A DNA stretch of 64,000 bases from Serratia marcescens (GTDB lineage Bacteria > Pseudomonadota > Gammaproteobacteria > Enterobacterales > Enterobacteriaceae), in contig NZ_VFMJ01000001.1 of NCBI RefSeq assembly GCF_006715005.1, positions 1,922,001 to 1,986,000 of the forward strand, given 5' to 3'. The notes below the pieces were generated by a model that saw nothing but the letters and a program-made list of their open reading frames with translations, was not told the DNA's origin and made no database searches. Positions 26,441 to 35,500 of this stretch are shown piece by piece. Each line of letters starts with the position of its first letter. Within the stretch, counting starts at the first letter, position 1. The translations under genes were made by a program, and so were the position numbers.

Positions 26441-29400
26441 TCAGAAGCGCCAGGTCAGACCGGCGTTGACGCTGTTATCCTGGTGGTTTGACGATAACTG
26501 CCCGCCGTAGCCAAGGGACAAGACGGCGTTTTTGTTTACCGCAACATCGACGCCCGCTTTCAGAATCGCCCCATCGCGGGAAACCGGCACGCTGTTCACG
26601 TCGAACGCCGCATCGGTACGTTTGAACATCAGCTGCGTTTTGCGCTCCAGCTTGCCGTATTGATGCTGCCAGCCCAGTTCGCCGCGCAGCGCGATCGCCA
26701 CGCTATCGGCCTGCCATTGGGTATCGGCCCGCAGGCCCAGCGTTGACGCGGTGGCAGACTGGCTTTGCTTATCGCCGCGCAGCGCCGCCGCCCCGCCTTG
26801 CTCGCTGATCCCCTCATTCCGATAGTGGGTGTACGCCAGGTTGGCGAATGGCTCCAGATTGGCCACATCGTTGCTCCAATCGTAACCGCTTTCGATAAAC
26901 AGCTGGCCGGTGCGCGCGTTATAGCTGGCCTTCTCGCGATCCGACTGTGCGCCGTAGTTCACCGAGCGTGAGGTATCGATACGATGCCAGGTATAGGTGC
27001 CCCCCGCCCGCAGCGCCAACGCACCGAAGCGTTTGTCGCCATACAGCCCCAAATGGTAGTTGTCGCTGTGCGCATCTGACTGATAACCACCGTCCAGCGA
27101 GGTGCGGGTATACCCGGTCATTACCCCAAGCCGGCCGTCGTCAAACAGCTCGCCATCCAAACCCAACAGCACGCCGTAGGTGGACGTTTGGTAACCGGTG
27201 GCATTATCGTTGCCGGAAGCATGCCCCCAGTTGCCCAGCAGTTTCGCCCAGGCCCCATTATCATCCGCCTTGATATCGGAAGCGATACGGCGGCCTTCCG
27301 CCTGGCGCAAGCGCTCGGTGGCGGCATCGCGTAGGTAACGGCTTTCGTTAATCTGGGCGGAAGCCATATCCGCATGGACCTGGCCGGACAGTTGGCGGGT
27401 CGCCTGTTGCAGCTCTCTGGCCGACGTGAAGCCGAGGAAGCTTTCATACACCGGATGGCCGGTTACGACGCCCGCATCTTCGGTATCGGCTTGCGCTTTG
27501 CCTTCATCACTTTGCAGTGCGTTTAGCGCCTCAGCGGTAGGGGCAGCCACGCTGCGCTTCACCGTTTCCGTGACCGGTTCCGTCGCGTTGAGCGTTTCCA
27601 CCGCGCGGGCCACCGCTTTTTCGTTCTCAGTGCTGGCCAGGGTGTCAAAACGGGCGGCGGTGCGGGTGATGCCAAGGCCGACGTCATTACCCTGATAATC
27701 CAGCGTCACATTAACAAACGGATACGCTGGGTTGGCGTTTTCGAACCGGCCGTTGACGCCGTCTGTCGTCGTCAGGATGGTGTATTTGTTGCCCAACAAA
27801 CTTTGCGCCTCATTCTGCGACAGCAGATTTTTGCTGTGCTCCAGGCTGACGTTCACGCTGCCGCCGTTGAGAAACGCGCGTCGTGCGTCGATCTTGTCGC
27901 TGCGGCCATTGTCAGCCACTTCCACGTTATACTGCGAACCGCGATCAAAAATGGCGTCGTGCAACACATGCAGCGTGCCGATGCCGTTACCCGGCGCGAC
28001 GCTGCCGCCCCGAACCGCCCTGAAGGCGCCTACGGTACCCTCACCGGACAAGGTGCCGCTATTTTCGATATAGACGTTGGAGGCCACCGAACCGTTGATC
28101 GCCAACACGCCCTGTTTTACCCAGGTATCACCGCGATAGGTGTTATTACCCAACAACGCCAGCGTGCCGGCGCCCGTTTTGGTCAAGCCGCCGTGCCCGC
28201 TGATGTCGTTACTCCACGAATCGAAGTCGCATTCGCTCGACGTGCAGCGCCGCTCAACAGAGGTACCGGGTTCGACGATATTTCCCAGACCGGGGATATT
28301 CACCACGAACTGTTTTTCACTGTAGGAGCCCGGTACATAATATTCCTGCGGGATATCCTCTTGGGTAATAAACATTTTCGGGCCGTTGATCGCATCACGT
28401 AAATTGACACGTCCCCAGCCAAACAGATTATCAATACCGGCAACACCCAAATCGGTGGCGGTGGTTTTAATTACCGCGGATATTTGATCGGCGCTCATAT
28501 AAGGGAAGCGTTGCATCAATACGGCGGCAACGCCGGTAACGTGCGGCGCCGCCATTGAGGTGCCGGATTTATTGCCGTAGCCGGGATTAAGCGAAAGCTC
28601 GCCCTTATTATAGGCTTCGCGATTAACGGCGCCGCCGGTATTGGACTCCAGCCGGCCGACGGTGCTGTAAATATCGGAGCCCGGTGCGGAAACGCAGTAA
28701 CTGGCCGTTTGCCCGCAGCTCGTCGAAGAGACGCTTAACGTGTTTTCGTCGCTCAGGTTGGTCACGATCAGGTAATTGTTCAAGACGTCCGGGAAGGCGT
28801 AAGGCAGCGATTTTTGCGCTTCGGGAATATTGTAGTTGTTGTAATTGCCTGCCGAGAAGACGATCAGCTTACCGTGCCGGGCCGCCCGCAGCAGCGTTGG
28901 CATCGCGCTGTGCGCGCCGGTAGGCACCGGCTGTTCGCTGCCCCATTCCACACTGGCCTTGTTGCGCATCATCTCGCCGATCACTTCGCTTTTTACGAAT
29001 GCCACGTAGTCCGGCCTGCCGTTCGGCAACCAAATGATATCGCCTTTGGCATCAAGGCGAATGTCCGGTGCAATCCCCCAGCTGTTGTTGATGACGCGAG
29101 CCGCGCTCTGAATCAACGCCTCACGGCCGTTGCGGTTACCGTAGTCATTCAATTTGGTGCCGATAATATCCGCGTCGAAAGCCACGCCGTGCATACCGCC
29201 GCCGTCTCTTTTCGCTGCGGCAATACCGGCTACATGGGTACCGTGATCGCCGAAAGACATATTGTCTTGTTTATCGTACGAGAAATTATAACTGCCGTTA
29301 TCCAATCGCGTCAGTTTGCCGGCGAATTCAGAATGGGAAAGAATGGCGTTGTCGATAATGCCGATGGTTATGCCTTTTCCAGTATACCCTCTGGCATAGG

Positions 29401-29578
29401 CAAATTCGGCGGAAATAGCCTCAAGCCCCCATTGGCGGTTAAACTCAGCGGTTTTCCAACTGTCAGGCGCGCCCAACCGACCGGGATCCTGATAAGCGGC
29501 AAGAGAAGAATGAATGGATAAGCCATAACAACCCAGAAAAACGCAATACGCTAACTTCAATTTTCTATTAAGTTTCAT
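26441..29578 (-). CDS. Subtilisin-type autotransporter serine protease (Ssp family)
   Basis: A 1045-residue secreted protease built as signal peptide (1 to about 27, ending SSLAA), S8 subtilase passenger, passenger-associated repeat region (GGLTKTGAGTLALLGNNTY near 460) and a C-terminal beta-barrel of about 270 residues ending in Phe (GLTWRF). The triad is Asp76 (IGIIDN), His112 (GDHGTHVAGIA) and a Ser near 341 (GTSMAAPHVTG). Length and triad positions match the Serratia marcescens Ssp exoprotease as I recall it. ATG 29578 is chosen over the ATG four codons earlier because GGAG lies six to seven bases before it. The barrel inserts in the outer membrane and delivers the protease outside the cell. 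Confidence 0.93.
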   Translation of the reverse strand: MKLNRKLKLAYCVFLGCYGLSIHSSLAAYQDPGRLGAPDSWKTAEFNRQWGLEAISAEFAYARGYTGKGITIGIIDNAILSHSEFAGKLTRLDNGSYNFSYDKQDNMSFGDHGTHVAGIAAAKRDGGGMHGVAFDADIIGTKLNDYGNRNGREALIQSAARVINNSWGIAPDIRLDAKGDIIWLPNGRPDYVAFVKSEVIGEMMRNKASVEWGSEQPVPTGAHSAMPTLLRAARHGKLIVFSAGNYNNYNIPEAQKSLPYAFPDVLNNYLIVTNLSDENTLSVSSTSCGQTASYCVSAPGSDIYSTVGRLESNTGGAVNREAYNKGELSLNPGYGNKSGTSMAAPHVTGVAAVLMQRFPYMSADQISAVIKTTATDLGVAGIDNLFGWGRVNLRDAINGPKMFITQEDIPQEYYVPGSYSEKQFVVNIPGLGNIVEPGTSVERRCTSSECDFDSWSNDISGHGGLTKTGAGTLALLGNNTYRGDTWVKQGVLAINGSVASNVYIENSGTLSGEGTVGAFRAVRGGSVAPGNGIGTLHVLHDAIFDRGSQYNVEVADNGRSDKIDARRAFLNGGSVNVSLEHSKNLLSQNEAQSLLGNKYTILTTTDGVNGRFENANPAYPFVNVTLDYQGNDVGLGITRTAARFDTLASTENEKAVARAVETLNATEPVTETVKRSVAAPTAEALNALQSDEGKAQADTEDAGVVTGHPVYESFLGFTSARELQQATRQLSGQVHADMASAQINESRYLRDAATERLRQAEGRRIASDIKADDNGAWAKLLGNWGHASGNDNATGYQTSTYGVLLGLDGELFDDGRLGVMTGYTRTSLDGGYQSDAHSDNYHLGLYGDKRFGALALRAGGTYTWHRIDTSRSVNYGAQSDREKASYNARTGQLFIESGYDWSNDVANLEPFANLAYTHYRNEGISEQGGAAALRGDKQSQSATASTLGLRADTQWQADSVAIALRGELGWQHQYGKLERKTQLMFKRTDAAFDVNSVPVSRDGAILKAGVDVAVNKNAVLSLGYGGQLSSNHQDNSVNAGLTWRF

Positions 29579-30240
29579 TTTACGCTCCATGTTTATTTAT
29601 ACCCAGAAGAAAACTTACGTTTGAACCGCCCTGCGACCTCCCTTGATAGTGAAACAACAGATAGCGCATGCAGACCCGATACGGGCCGCATGAGAAGACA
29701 TGCTGAGTGACGAAAACTTGTGCGGGCAGACAAGAGTATGCCGCCGCGCCTGGCACCTATGGCGCTGAGAGGCAAACAGGGGGCGAATGTACGTTTATCG
29801 GCGCCGTTACGCCGGGGCAGCTCGGCCATCTGGCCGGAGCGCGAGAATCAGACAGTGGGTGCATCTCGCTTAATCATCCAATTTTGTTAATGATTTTCAT
29901 TCGCGAGGCTATCTTATACGTAAGCAAAGTGTCAACAGATGAAACAAAACATTTCTTGATTTACATCATGTATCTTCAGATAAGCCAACTGGGAAGGGGC
30001 ATAGGCGGCTGCTTAAACGTGCATAAAATGGCGTTTATCACCGTCTGGGCTGCGTTTTTTGTCAGCGTTACCGCATAGAGCACGCTGAAGAGCGTTCGGG
30101 AGAGCATCATGGCGACTGAACATTTAGCCCTATAGAAACATCAAGAATGGTTAATTTTCACGACAACAACACACCGTGGTCCGATCACTTATTTTTCGCT
30201 GCAATATAAGGGGGGCTTATAAATAACAGGAGTATTCCTA
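29579..30240. promoter_or_regulatory. Gene-free 660-base region with Fur-like and FNR-like sites
   Basis: No credible gene is seen in this gap between the autotransporter (minus) and the 41-codon peptide ORF (plus). GTTAATGATTTTCATTCGC at 29886-29904 matches the 19-base Fur consensus at 14 positions. TTGATTTACATCAT at 29956-29969 matches the FNR consensus at nine of ten fixed bases. A minus-strand TTGACA at 29930-29935 could be a -35 for the protease gene, though no good -10 follows. The open frame 29707-30078 has neither ribosome site nor family resemblance. Confidence 0.45.
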
Positions 30241-30366
30241 ATGCGTTCACGCTGGATGTATTCCATGCTAGCGGGCTTATTTTTAGCCGCACCCGCTGGC
30301 TATTCCCAATTTCATTGGCAAGACTATATTGAAAGAAGCTCTGCTATAGAGCGAGAATATGGGTAA
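30241..30366 (+). CDS. Putative 41-residue secreted peptide
   Basis: An ORF of 41 codons beginning MRSRWMYSMLAGLFLAAPAG, with a textbook AGGAG (30228-30232) eight bases before the ATG. The first 19 residues form a signal peptide: basic start, hydrophobic core, and an A-P-A cleavage site before Gly20. The predicted mature part is 22 residues, aromatic and charged (contains QFHWQDYIERSSAIEREYG). I do not recognise the family. It ends 19 bases before the preferred start of the GGDEF-EAL gene, so both could be on one transcript and the peptide could act as a periplasmic partner or leader. It could also be a chance ORF. Confidence 0.5.
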   Translation: MRSRWMYSMLAGLFLAAPAGYSQFHWQDYIERSSAIEREYG

Positions 30367-30385
30367 TTTTCCGAGGAAAGGCCGC

Positions 30386-32491
30386 ATGACCCTGTTGCCC
30401 AAGCAAACCAATAACAAAAATCCGATTACTCTCTATAGCGAAATCGTAGACGACTTGCCCGGTCTGATTTGCTTCGGCAACCGCCTTGGCGGCTACTTTA
30501 ATAAACAGTGGCGCGACTATACCGGCGCAATGACCGGTGAGCACGGCGCCGCTGACTGGCTCGATGCCCTTCACCCCGACGATCGCGAGCGGCTGGCGGC
30601 ACAATGGCGCCAGGCGATCGTGGCCCTCTCCTCGTTCGCCGGCGAGGCACGCCTGCGCGATCGCAGCGGCACCTACCGTTGGTTTATGCTGGCGTTTAAC
30701 GCCCGGCAGGACGGCATGGCGCTGGAGCCCAGCTGGTACCTCACGGCGACCGACATCCATCCGCAAATGCTGCAGCGCCAGAAAAATGTTCAGACGCTCT
30801 CTATCCAGCAAGACATGCTGGACGCCAGTGTCGACTGCATCAAAGTGATCAATCACGACGGCACGCTGCGCCACATGAACCGTTCCGGCAGCCTGGCGCT
30901 CGGTCTTGATCCGGCGCAAAAAGAGTTTGGCATGCCCTGGCTGGGCCTGCTGTCACCCGAGATCCGGCGCCGCGGCCGCAAGGCGCTGCGCAGCGTCAGA
31001 TCAGGAAAAAATGCGCGCTTCACGGGATTGAGCGTGACGCCGCAGGGTAAAAAACAGCATTGGGACAACATTCTCACGCCGGTCAGCGACGAACGCGGTA
31101 CCGTGGCCGAGATCTTGTGCGTCTCGCGTGACGTGACTTCGCAACGCGTGATGGAACAACGTCTGTTGCTCGCCAGCGAATATGACGAATTGACCGGCCT
31201 GCCCAATCGGCGCTTATTCAAGAAGAAACTGAAGCAAGAGATGAAGCGCGCCCTGCACGGCAACAAGTCGCTCGGGCTGATGCTGCTGGATCTTGACCAC
31301 TTCAAGCTGGTGAACGACACGCTGGGCCACGCGGCGGGCGATCATCTGCTGCGGGTTTTGGGCAAAAGGCTCAGCATCTGCATGAATACGCACTCGTTCG
31401 TCTCTCGCCTCGGCGGCGATGAGTTCGCCGTCGTGATCAGCGACGTCGAAAACGAGCAGGATATTTTCCGCATCGCCAACAAGTTTCTGCTGCAGCTGGA
31501 GACGCCGATCACTCACGGCGGCAAGACGCTGCATTGCGGCATGAGCATCGGTGGCGCCATCTATCCCAAAGACGCCCGCGACGCTTCGGAACTGATGAAA
31601 TGCGCCGATACCGCGCTGTATGAGCTGAAAGACGGCGGCCGCGGCGGCATCTATATGTTCGACCGTAAGATGATGGACAAGGCGCGCGCCCGCGCCAGCC
31701 AGCTCAACTACGCGCGCCAGATCGTGCGCGACAACTGCATCCGCCCCAGCTACCAACCGAAGGTCAGCCTCATCGACGGCAGCATCGTCGGCTTTGAAGC
31801 CTTACTGCGCTGGCACTGCCCGATCAACGGCGTGCAGCTGCCGGCGACGGTGAGCGAGGCGTTCAACGACTACGAGCTGGCGACCAAAATCAGCGAAGCC
31901 ATGCAGCTGAAGGTCTTCGCCGATATCGCCCGCTGGCGCGCGGCGGGCGTGGCGGTGCGGCCCATCTCGCTGAACGTGTCGCCGATCGAGTTTTTACGCG
32001 ACAACTACGCCGAAACTTTCCTGCAGCGCCTGCTGAAATTCAGCATTCCCCACCACCTGATCGAACTGGAAGTGACCGAGCACGCGTTCAACAAACACGG
32101 CTCGAAGTACGTGCTGCGCGCGTTGCAAATGCTCAAGGAGATGGGCATCCGCATCGCGCTGGACGACTTCGGCACCGGCCACTCCTCATTCAGCCATATC
32201 ATGGATTATCCGCTGGACTGCATTAAGCTGGACTGCGACTTCGTTCAACGTATGAATACCGAACCGGCGATCCTGGCGATCGTGGAAAGCATCGGCATCC
32301 TCGGTCAAAAGCTGTCGATCGATATCATCGCCGAGGGCGTGGAAACCGAGCAACAGCGGCAAACGCTGTGCGAAGCCGGTTTCCATATTGGCCAGGGTTT
32401 TCTGTTCAGCCGGGCGGTGGAATCCCAGCGGGTGCCCGAAATGCTGCAGGCGATACGACAACCCGCCAAAGGCGGTATAACGAATCGTTAA
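30386..32491 (+). CDS. PAS-PAS-GGDEF-EAL cyclic-di-GMP signalling protein
   Basis: A 701-residue cytoplasmic protein without obvious membrane segments. Two PAS domains occupy about 10-130 and 135-250, followed by GGDEF (SRLGGDEFAVV, motif near 343-347) and EAL (FEALLRW near 471). The GGDEF motif is intact but the inhibitory RxxD site five residues earlier is missing (NTHS), so no product inhibition through that site. The EAL domain keeps LNVSP, ELEVTEH, DDFGTGHS, IKLDCDF and IIAEGVETE, so it may hydrolyse c-di-GMP. ATG 30359 is in frame, but ATG 30386 has GAGGAAAGG just before it and is preferred. Confidence 0.9.
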   Translation: MTLLPKQTNNKNPITLYSEIVDDLPGLICFGNRLGGYFNKQWRDYTGAMTGEHGAADWLDALHPDDRERLAAQWRQAIVALSSFAGEARLRDRSGTYRWFMLAFNARQDGMALEPSWYLTATDIHPQMLQRQKNVQTLSIQQDMLDASVDCIKVINHDGTLRHMNRSGSLALGLDPAQKEFGMPWLGLLSPEIRRRGRKALRSVRSGKNARFTGLSVTPQGKKQHWDNILTPVSDERGTVAEILCVSRDVTSQRVMEQRLLLASEYDELTGLPNRRLFKKKLKQEMKRALHGNKSLGLMLLDLDHFKLVNDTLGHAAGDHLLRVLGKRLSICMNTHSFVSRLGGDEFAVVISDVENEQDIFRIANKFLLQLETPITHGGKTLHCGMSIGGAIYPKDARDASELMKCADTALYELKDGGRGGIYMFDRKMMDKARARASQLNYARQIVRDNCIRPSYQPKVSLIDGSIVGFEALLRWHCPINGVQLPATVSEAFNDYELATKISEAMQLKVFADIARWRAAGVAVRPISLNVSPIEFLRDNYAETFLQRLLKFSIPHHLIELEVTEHAFNKHGSKYVLRALQMLKEMGIRIALDDFGTGHSSFSHIMDYPLDCIKLDCDFVQRMNTEPAILAIVESIGILGQKLSIDIIAEGVETEQQRQTLCEAGFHIGQGFLFSRAVESQRVPEMLQAIRQPAKGGITNR

Positions 32492-32516
32492 ACCAGGCAC
32501 CGCCTATTCTGTATTC

Positions 32517-32531
32517 GGGGGCTTTGCCCCC
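32517..32531. terminator. Small hairpin after the GGDEF-EAL gene
   Basis: GGGGGC (32517-32522) and GCCCCC (32526-32531) around TTT, 26 bases after the stop codon. It lacks a real T tract (ATATTTCCC follows), so termination is uncertain. Confidence 0.35.
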
Positions 32532-32571
32532 ATATTTCCCACTGTTTTTTCACCACTCCCGCACCGAGATA

Positions 32572-32591
32572 TTTGTGAGAACCCTCACAAA
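32572..32591 (+). promoter_or_regulatory. Consensus CRP (cAMP receptor protein) site
   Basis: TTTGTGAGAACCCTCACAAA contains TGTGA (32574-32578), six bases, and TCACA (32585-32589), a perfect core match to the CRP consensus with eight-base symmetrical arms. It lies 173 bases before the first gene of the glycosyltransferase/radical SAM cluster. Weak -10-like sequences follow (for example TATCTT at 32601), so the start point is not fixed. Confidence 0.65.
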
Positions 32592-32764
32592 GCATAAACG
32601 TATCTTTACATTTTTGAACGGTTAAGCTTCCGTTCTGTCGGATTTGAGTGTATTCCAGAGCGTCAAAGCGATTTTTTTTCCACTCAATTGGGAACGTTAC
32701 CGGAGACTTGTTAAAAAATAGTTAATCCAAATCAATGCACTACTCAATGGCAGGAGGTTCTGCG

Positions 32765-34141
32765 ATGCACGCTAGGCAAGAGAAGAATGCAATGTTCATT
32801 TCGTTCGATGCCGTCTCGGTCTCAGGGATCACGGTAGAAGCAATGAAGATTGCCAAACGACTGCAAGCATGTGGATTTCGGTCATATCTTGATCTGGGAT
32901 ACGACATCAAGATTGATAAGGGAAACTTTAATAAATCCTATAGACATGAGCATGATATTTACCGGGATGTCTTTACGCTTGTCCGCCTGGACGGCATCAC
33001 GTCGATTCCGGACTATCACCCCGCCTTTCTGGACTACGCACACGCGGCGCTGATCGGCCAGAAAACGCCCATTGACGATGAAGAAAAAGCCGGCTTGTTG
33101 CGCACTATTGCGCTGGCGGCACGGCAACTTGCGGATCGCCTCATCGCCCAATGGGAAGCGCTTGCGATCAGCCATGTGGTGGTGGAAAACGGCACGCTGC
33201 CGGAAAACATTATCTATACCAAGGCACTGTATCTTGCGATAGAAGACTATGGCCGACGCTATCAATTGACACGTTTCGTGATATGGCGCGATCATGACCT
33301 GATGTGGAACAGTGAAAAAAAGGTGCTCAAATACGGCCCCCCACCTTATTCTCACGCCATCAAACCTATCGCTTCAAAATACATTACCTATGTCACGCTC
33401 AATCACGATCTGAAGCAGAAGCTTGAGGCCTGGTGCAACCATGATGTCCATGTCGAGGTAAAGAAAAACACCTATGATTTCTCGGAAAGTCTCGAAAGGA
33501 TAAACTGCAGAAAGCAGATTAATATAAGTGAAAATGACATTCTCATTGCCAGAACCACCCGTATAATCCCCCAGAAAAGATTAGACCGAGATATTGTACT
33601 GGTCAGCAGGCTTAACGCTTTATTTATACGTAACAACAACGTTCGCCGCGTCTATTTGGCGATCGCCGGCAATGAATATGAGGATCCATCATGTTATTTG
33701 CAGCTCGCCAAATTGGCGCAGGAACTGCAAGTTCTCCCCTACGTCAAATTTGTCGGCATGCTTCCCCATGCCAGTATGCGTTCGCAAAGTGATACGCTTT
33801 GCATAGAAGATCTCTATTACTCCTGCGATTTGGTCTCTTTTCTCACCTCATATGACTATGACAGCTACGGCAATCCCATTGGCGAAGCGGTCAGCTGCCG
33901 GCGCTGCTATATCGCCACCAGCTACGAGTATTACCATGAGGTCTATGGCCAGCACGGCTTTGAAGCCCCTATCATGACGATCTCTGAGTTGCACGACGGT
34001 TTGCCAAGTGACGAATTCGTCGACGAACTCTATCAATTTATTAATAACAAAGAAAAAATGAGACGCGTAGCGGAAAACAATTTCACGCTGGGAAAACGAG
34101 TACTGTCAAACAACGTCATGGAATATTTAAATATTAGTTAA
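32765..34141 (+). CDS. GT-B fold glycosyltransferase (group 1-like)
   Basis: A 458-residue protein with two Rossmann-like halves. The C-terminal half shows features of family-4-like transferases: ILIARTTRIIPQKRLDRDIVLV near 265-285, VKFVGMLPHASM, and the donor-binding segment SYGNPIGEAVSCRRCYIATSYE near 375-396, where the Glu of GEAV fits the nucleotide-sugar site. ATG 32765 is chosen because AGGAGG (32752-32757) lies seven bases before it; two earlier in-frame ATGs have nothing comparable. The gene is more AT-rich than its surroundings, which may mean transfer. It opens the unexplained cluster. Donor and acceptor are unknown. Confidence 0.78.
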   Translation: MHARQEKNAMFISFDAVSVSGITVEAMKIAKRLQACGFRSYLDLGYDIKIDKGNFNKSYRHEHDIYRDVFTLVRLDGITSIPDYHPAFLDYAHAALIGQKTPIDDEEKAGLLRTIALAARQLADRLIAQWEALAISHVVVENGTLPENIIYTKALYLAIEDYGRRYQLTRFVIWRDHDLMWNSEKKVLKYGPPPYSHAIKPIASKYITYVTLNHDLKQKLEAWCNHDVHVEVKKNTYDFSESLERINCRKQINISENDILIARTTRIIPQKRLDRDIVLVSRLNALFIRNNNVRRVYLAIAGNEYEDPSCYLQLAKLAQELQVLPYVKFVGMLPHASMRSQSDTLCIEDLYYSCDLVSFLTSYDYDSYGNPIGEAVSCRRCYIATSYEYYHEVYGQHGFEAPIMTISELHDGLPSDEFVDELYQFINNKEKMRRVAENNFTLGKRVLSNNVMEYLNIS

Positions 34142-34222
34142 ACGTCGATATCACTTGATGTGACACTTCACTTTCAGACAAGCCATTTCTAACTGTGGAC
34201 TTTCATTAGCCCTGGAGGATTT

Positions 34223-35500
34223 ATGCGTGATACTGTTTTTGTGTCTGTCGTACTGCCCGTTTATAATGAAAGCGACCGTATCGAGGCGGTTTTGCTTTCT
34301 CTATTCAATCAGAATACCAAGAATGAATTAATCACCCACGACACTTACGAGCTGATTATTGTCGATAATAACTCCACCGATGACTCCGTCGCTAAAATAA
34401 ATGCTTTTAGTGAAAGACATCCGGTTATGGATATTCTTGTTATCGACGAGAAGGTACAGGGGGTCTCTTCGGCCAGAAAACGCGGTATGGATTATGCGTC
34501 GCTGCGATCCAAAGCCCGCGATAGCCGGCTGGGAAAAAAACGCAAGCACTATATCGTTTCCGCCGATGCCGATTGCACCGTGGATACATTTTGGCTTTAC
34601 GAACTGGTGAATACCATGCTCGATCAACAAGGTGACCTGGGCACCTGCAACTATTACTACAACCCCGTAGATTTTGAGCAACGCCCCAACCTGTTCCGCG
34701 AGATCCAAAAAACGCTGCGTCTGCGTGAATTCTCATTCTCCCTGTTCGGCGGCTTCCCCGACGGCAAAGGGTTCGGGGTGGAGCGCAGCCTGTATGACGC
34801 GGTAGGCGGCATTGAAATCTTCTATCAGCTCAACAACGGTCGTTTTGTCGAGCACCTGTCCGACGACTGGGATTTCGGCATTAAGGTTATCGCCTACGGC
34901 GGCAAACCGGTTTACGCCCGGCATGCTTACGTTGAGATCAACAGCCGTCGGGTCGACACCCTCCTCGACGAGGTAATCAACGGCATCGCCTACGGCAAAG
35001 ACGGCATCATTATCATGAAAGACGTCCGGCCGGACGTTGAGCGGCAGAAAACCGTACTGGCGGACGCCACACCGGCGGAGGCGAAACTGGCCTGGGATTA
35101 CTCGGTCAAGGACTACACGCCCAAGAATATCTTACTGCCCGTGCTGCTCAACCCGTATCTGCTGTTGGAAAACAGCGAAGTGCGCGATTTCTTCTCCGGC
35201 CCGCTGGCCGACCGCCTCTACCGCCGCATTCACGAACTGAAACACGAGATGCGCATCATCGATTTCAAACCAATTCATGCCTACAAAACCCCCGCCTATC
35301 GGCTCTACCTTGAGTTTCGCGATGCGCTGTTTGCCGTCATGCGCCGCGCCGTCGGTGACGATATCGGTTTCCCGCCCACATTGCCGGCCTGTTTCGACGC
35401 GGTCAACGACGATGATTTCCCCCGCTTTGTTTATTACTTCTGTGAAGACCGCGAGTCCGGCGAAGCACATAACTATTTCGGTAATGGAGGGGTCTTCTGA
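34223..35500 (+). CDS. GT2 family (GT-A fold) glycosyltransferase
   Basis: A 425-residue transferase beginning with the GT2 hallmark VSVVLPVYNESDRI, then IIVDNNSTDDS near 47-57, an Asp-rich metal motif SADADCT near 112-118 (DxD), and a C-terminal DDWDFGIKVIAYGG that fits the acceptor-side catalytic Asp region. No transmembrane segment is seen, so it is likely cytosolic and acts on a soluble or membrane-peripheral acceptor. GGAGGA precedes the ATG. The stop overlaps the start of the radical SAM gene by one base, tying the two enzymes together. It follows the GT-B gene by 81 bases. Confidence 0.83.
   Translation: MRDTVFVSVVLPVYNESDRIEAVLLSLFNQNTKNELITHDTYELIIVDNNSTDDSVAKINAFSERHPVMDILVIDEKVQGVSSARKRGMDYASLRSKARDSRLGKKRKHYIVSADADCTVDTFWLYELVNTMLDQQGDLGTCNYYYNPVDFEQRPNLFREIQKTLRLREFSFSLFGGFPDGKGFGVERSLYDAVGGIEIFYQLNNGRFVEHLSDDWDFGIKVIAYGGKPVYARHAYVEINSRRVDTLLDEVINGIAYGKDGIIIMKDVRPDVERQKTVLADATPAEAKLAWDYSVKDYTPKNILLPVLLNPYLLLENSEVRDFFSGPLADRLYRRIHELKHEMRIIDFKPIHAYKTPAYRLYLEFRDALFAVMRRAVGDDIGFPPTLPACFDAVNDDDFPRFVYYFCEDRESGEAHNYFGNGGVF

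Noticed and set aside
29707-30078. A 123-codon plus-strand frame upstream of the peptide ORF
   Set aside because: No ribosome site, patchy composition, and it contains the Fur-like and FNR-like sites. Its last 16 codons (MAFITVWAAFFVSVTA) look hydrophobic but also lack a Shine-Dalgarno.
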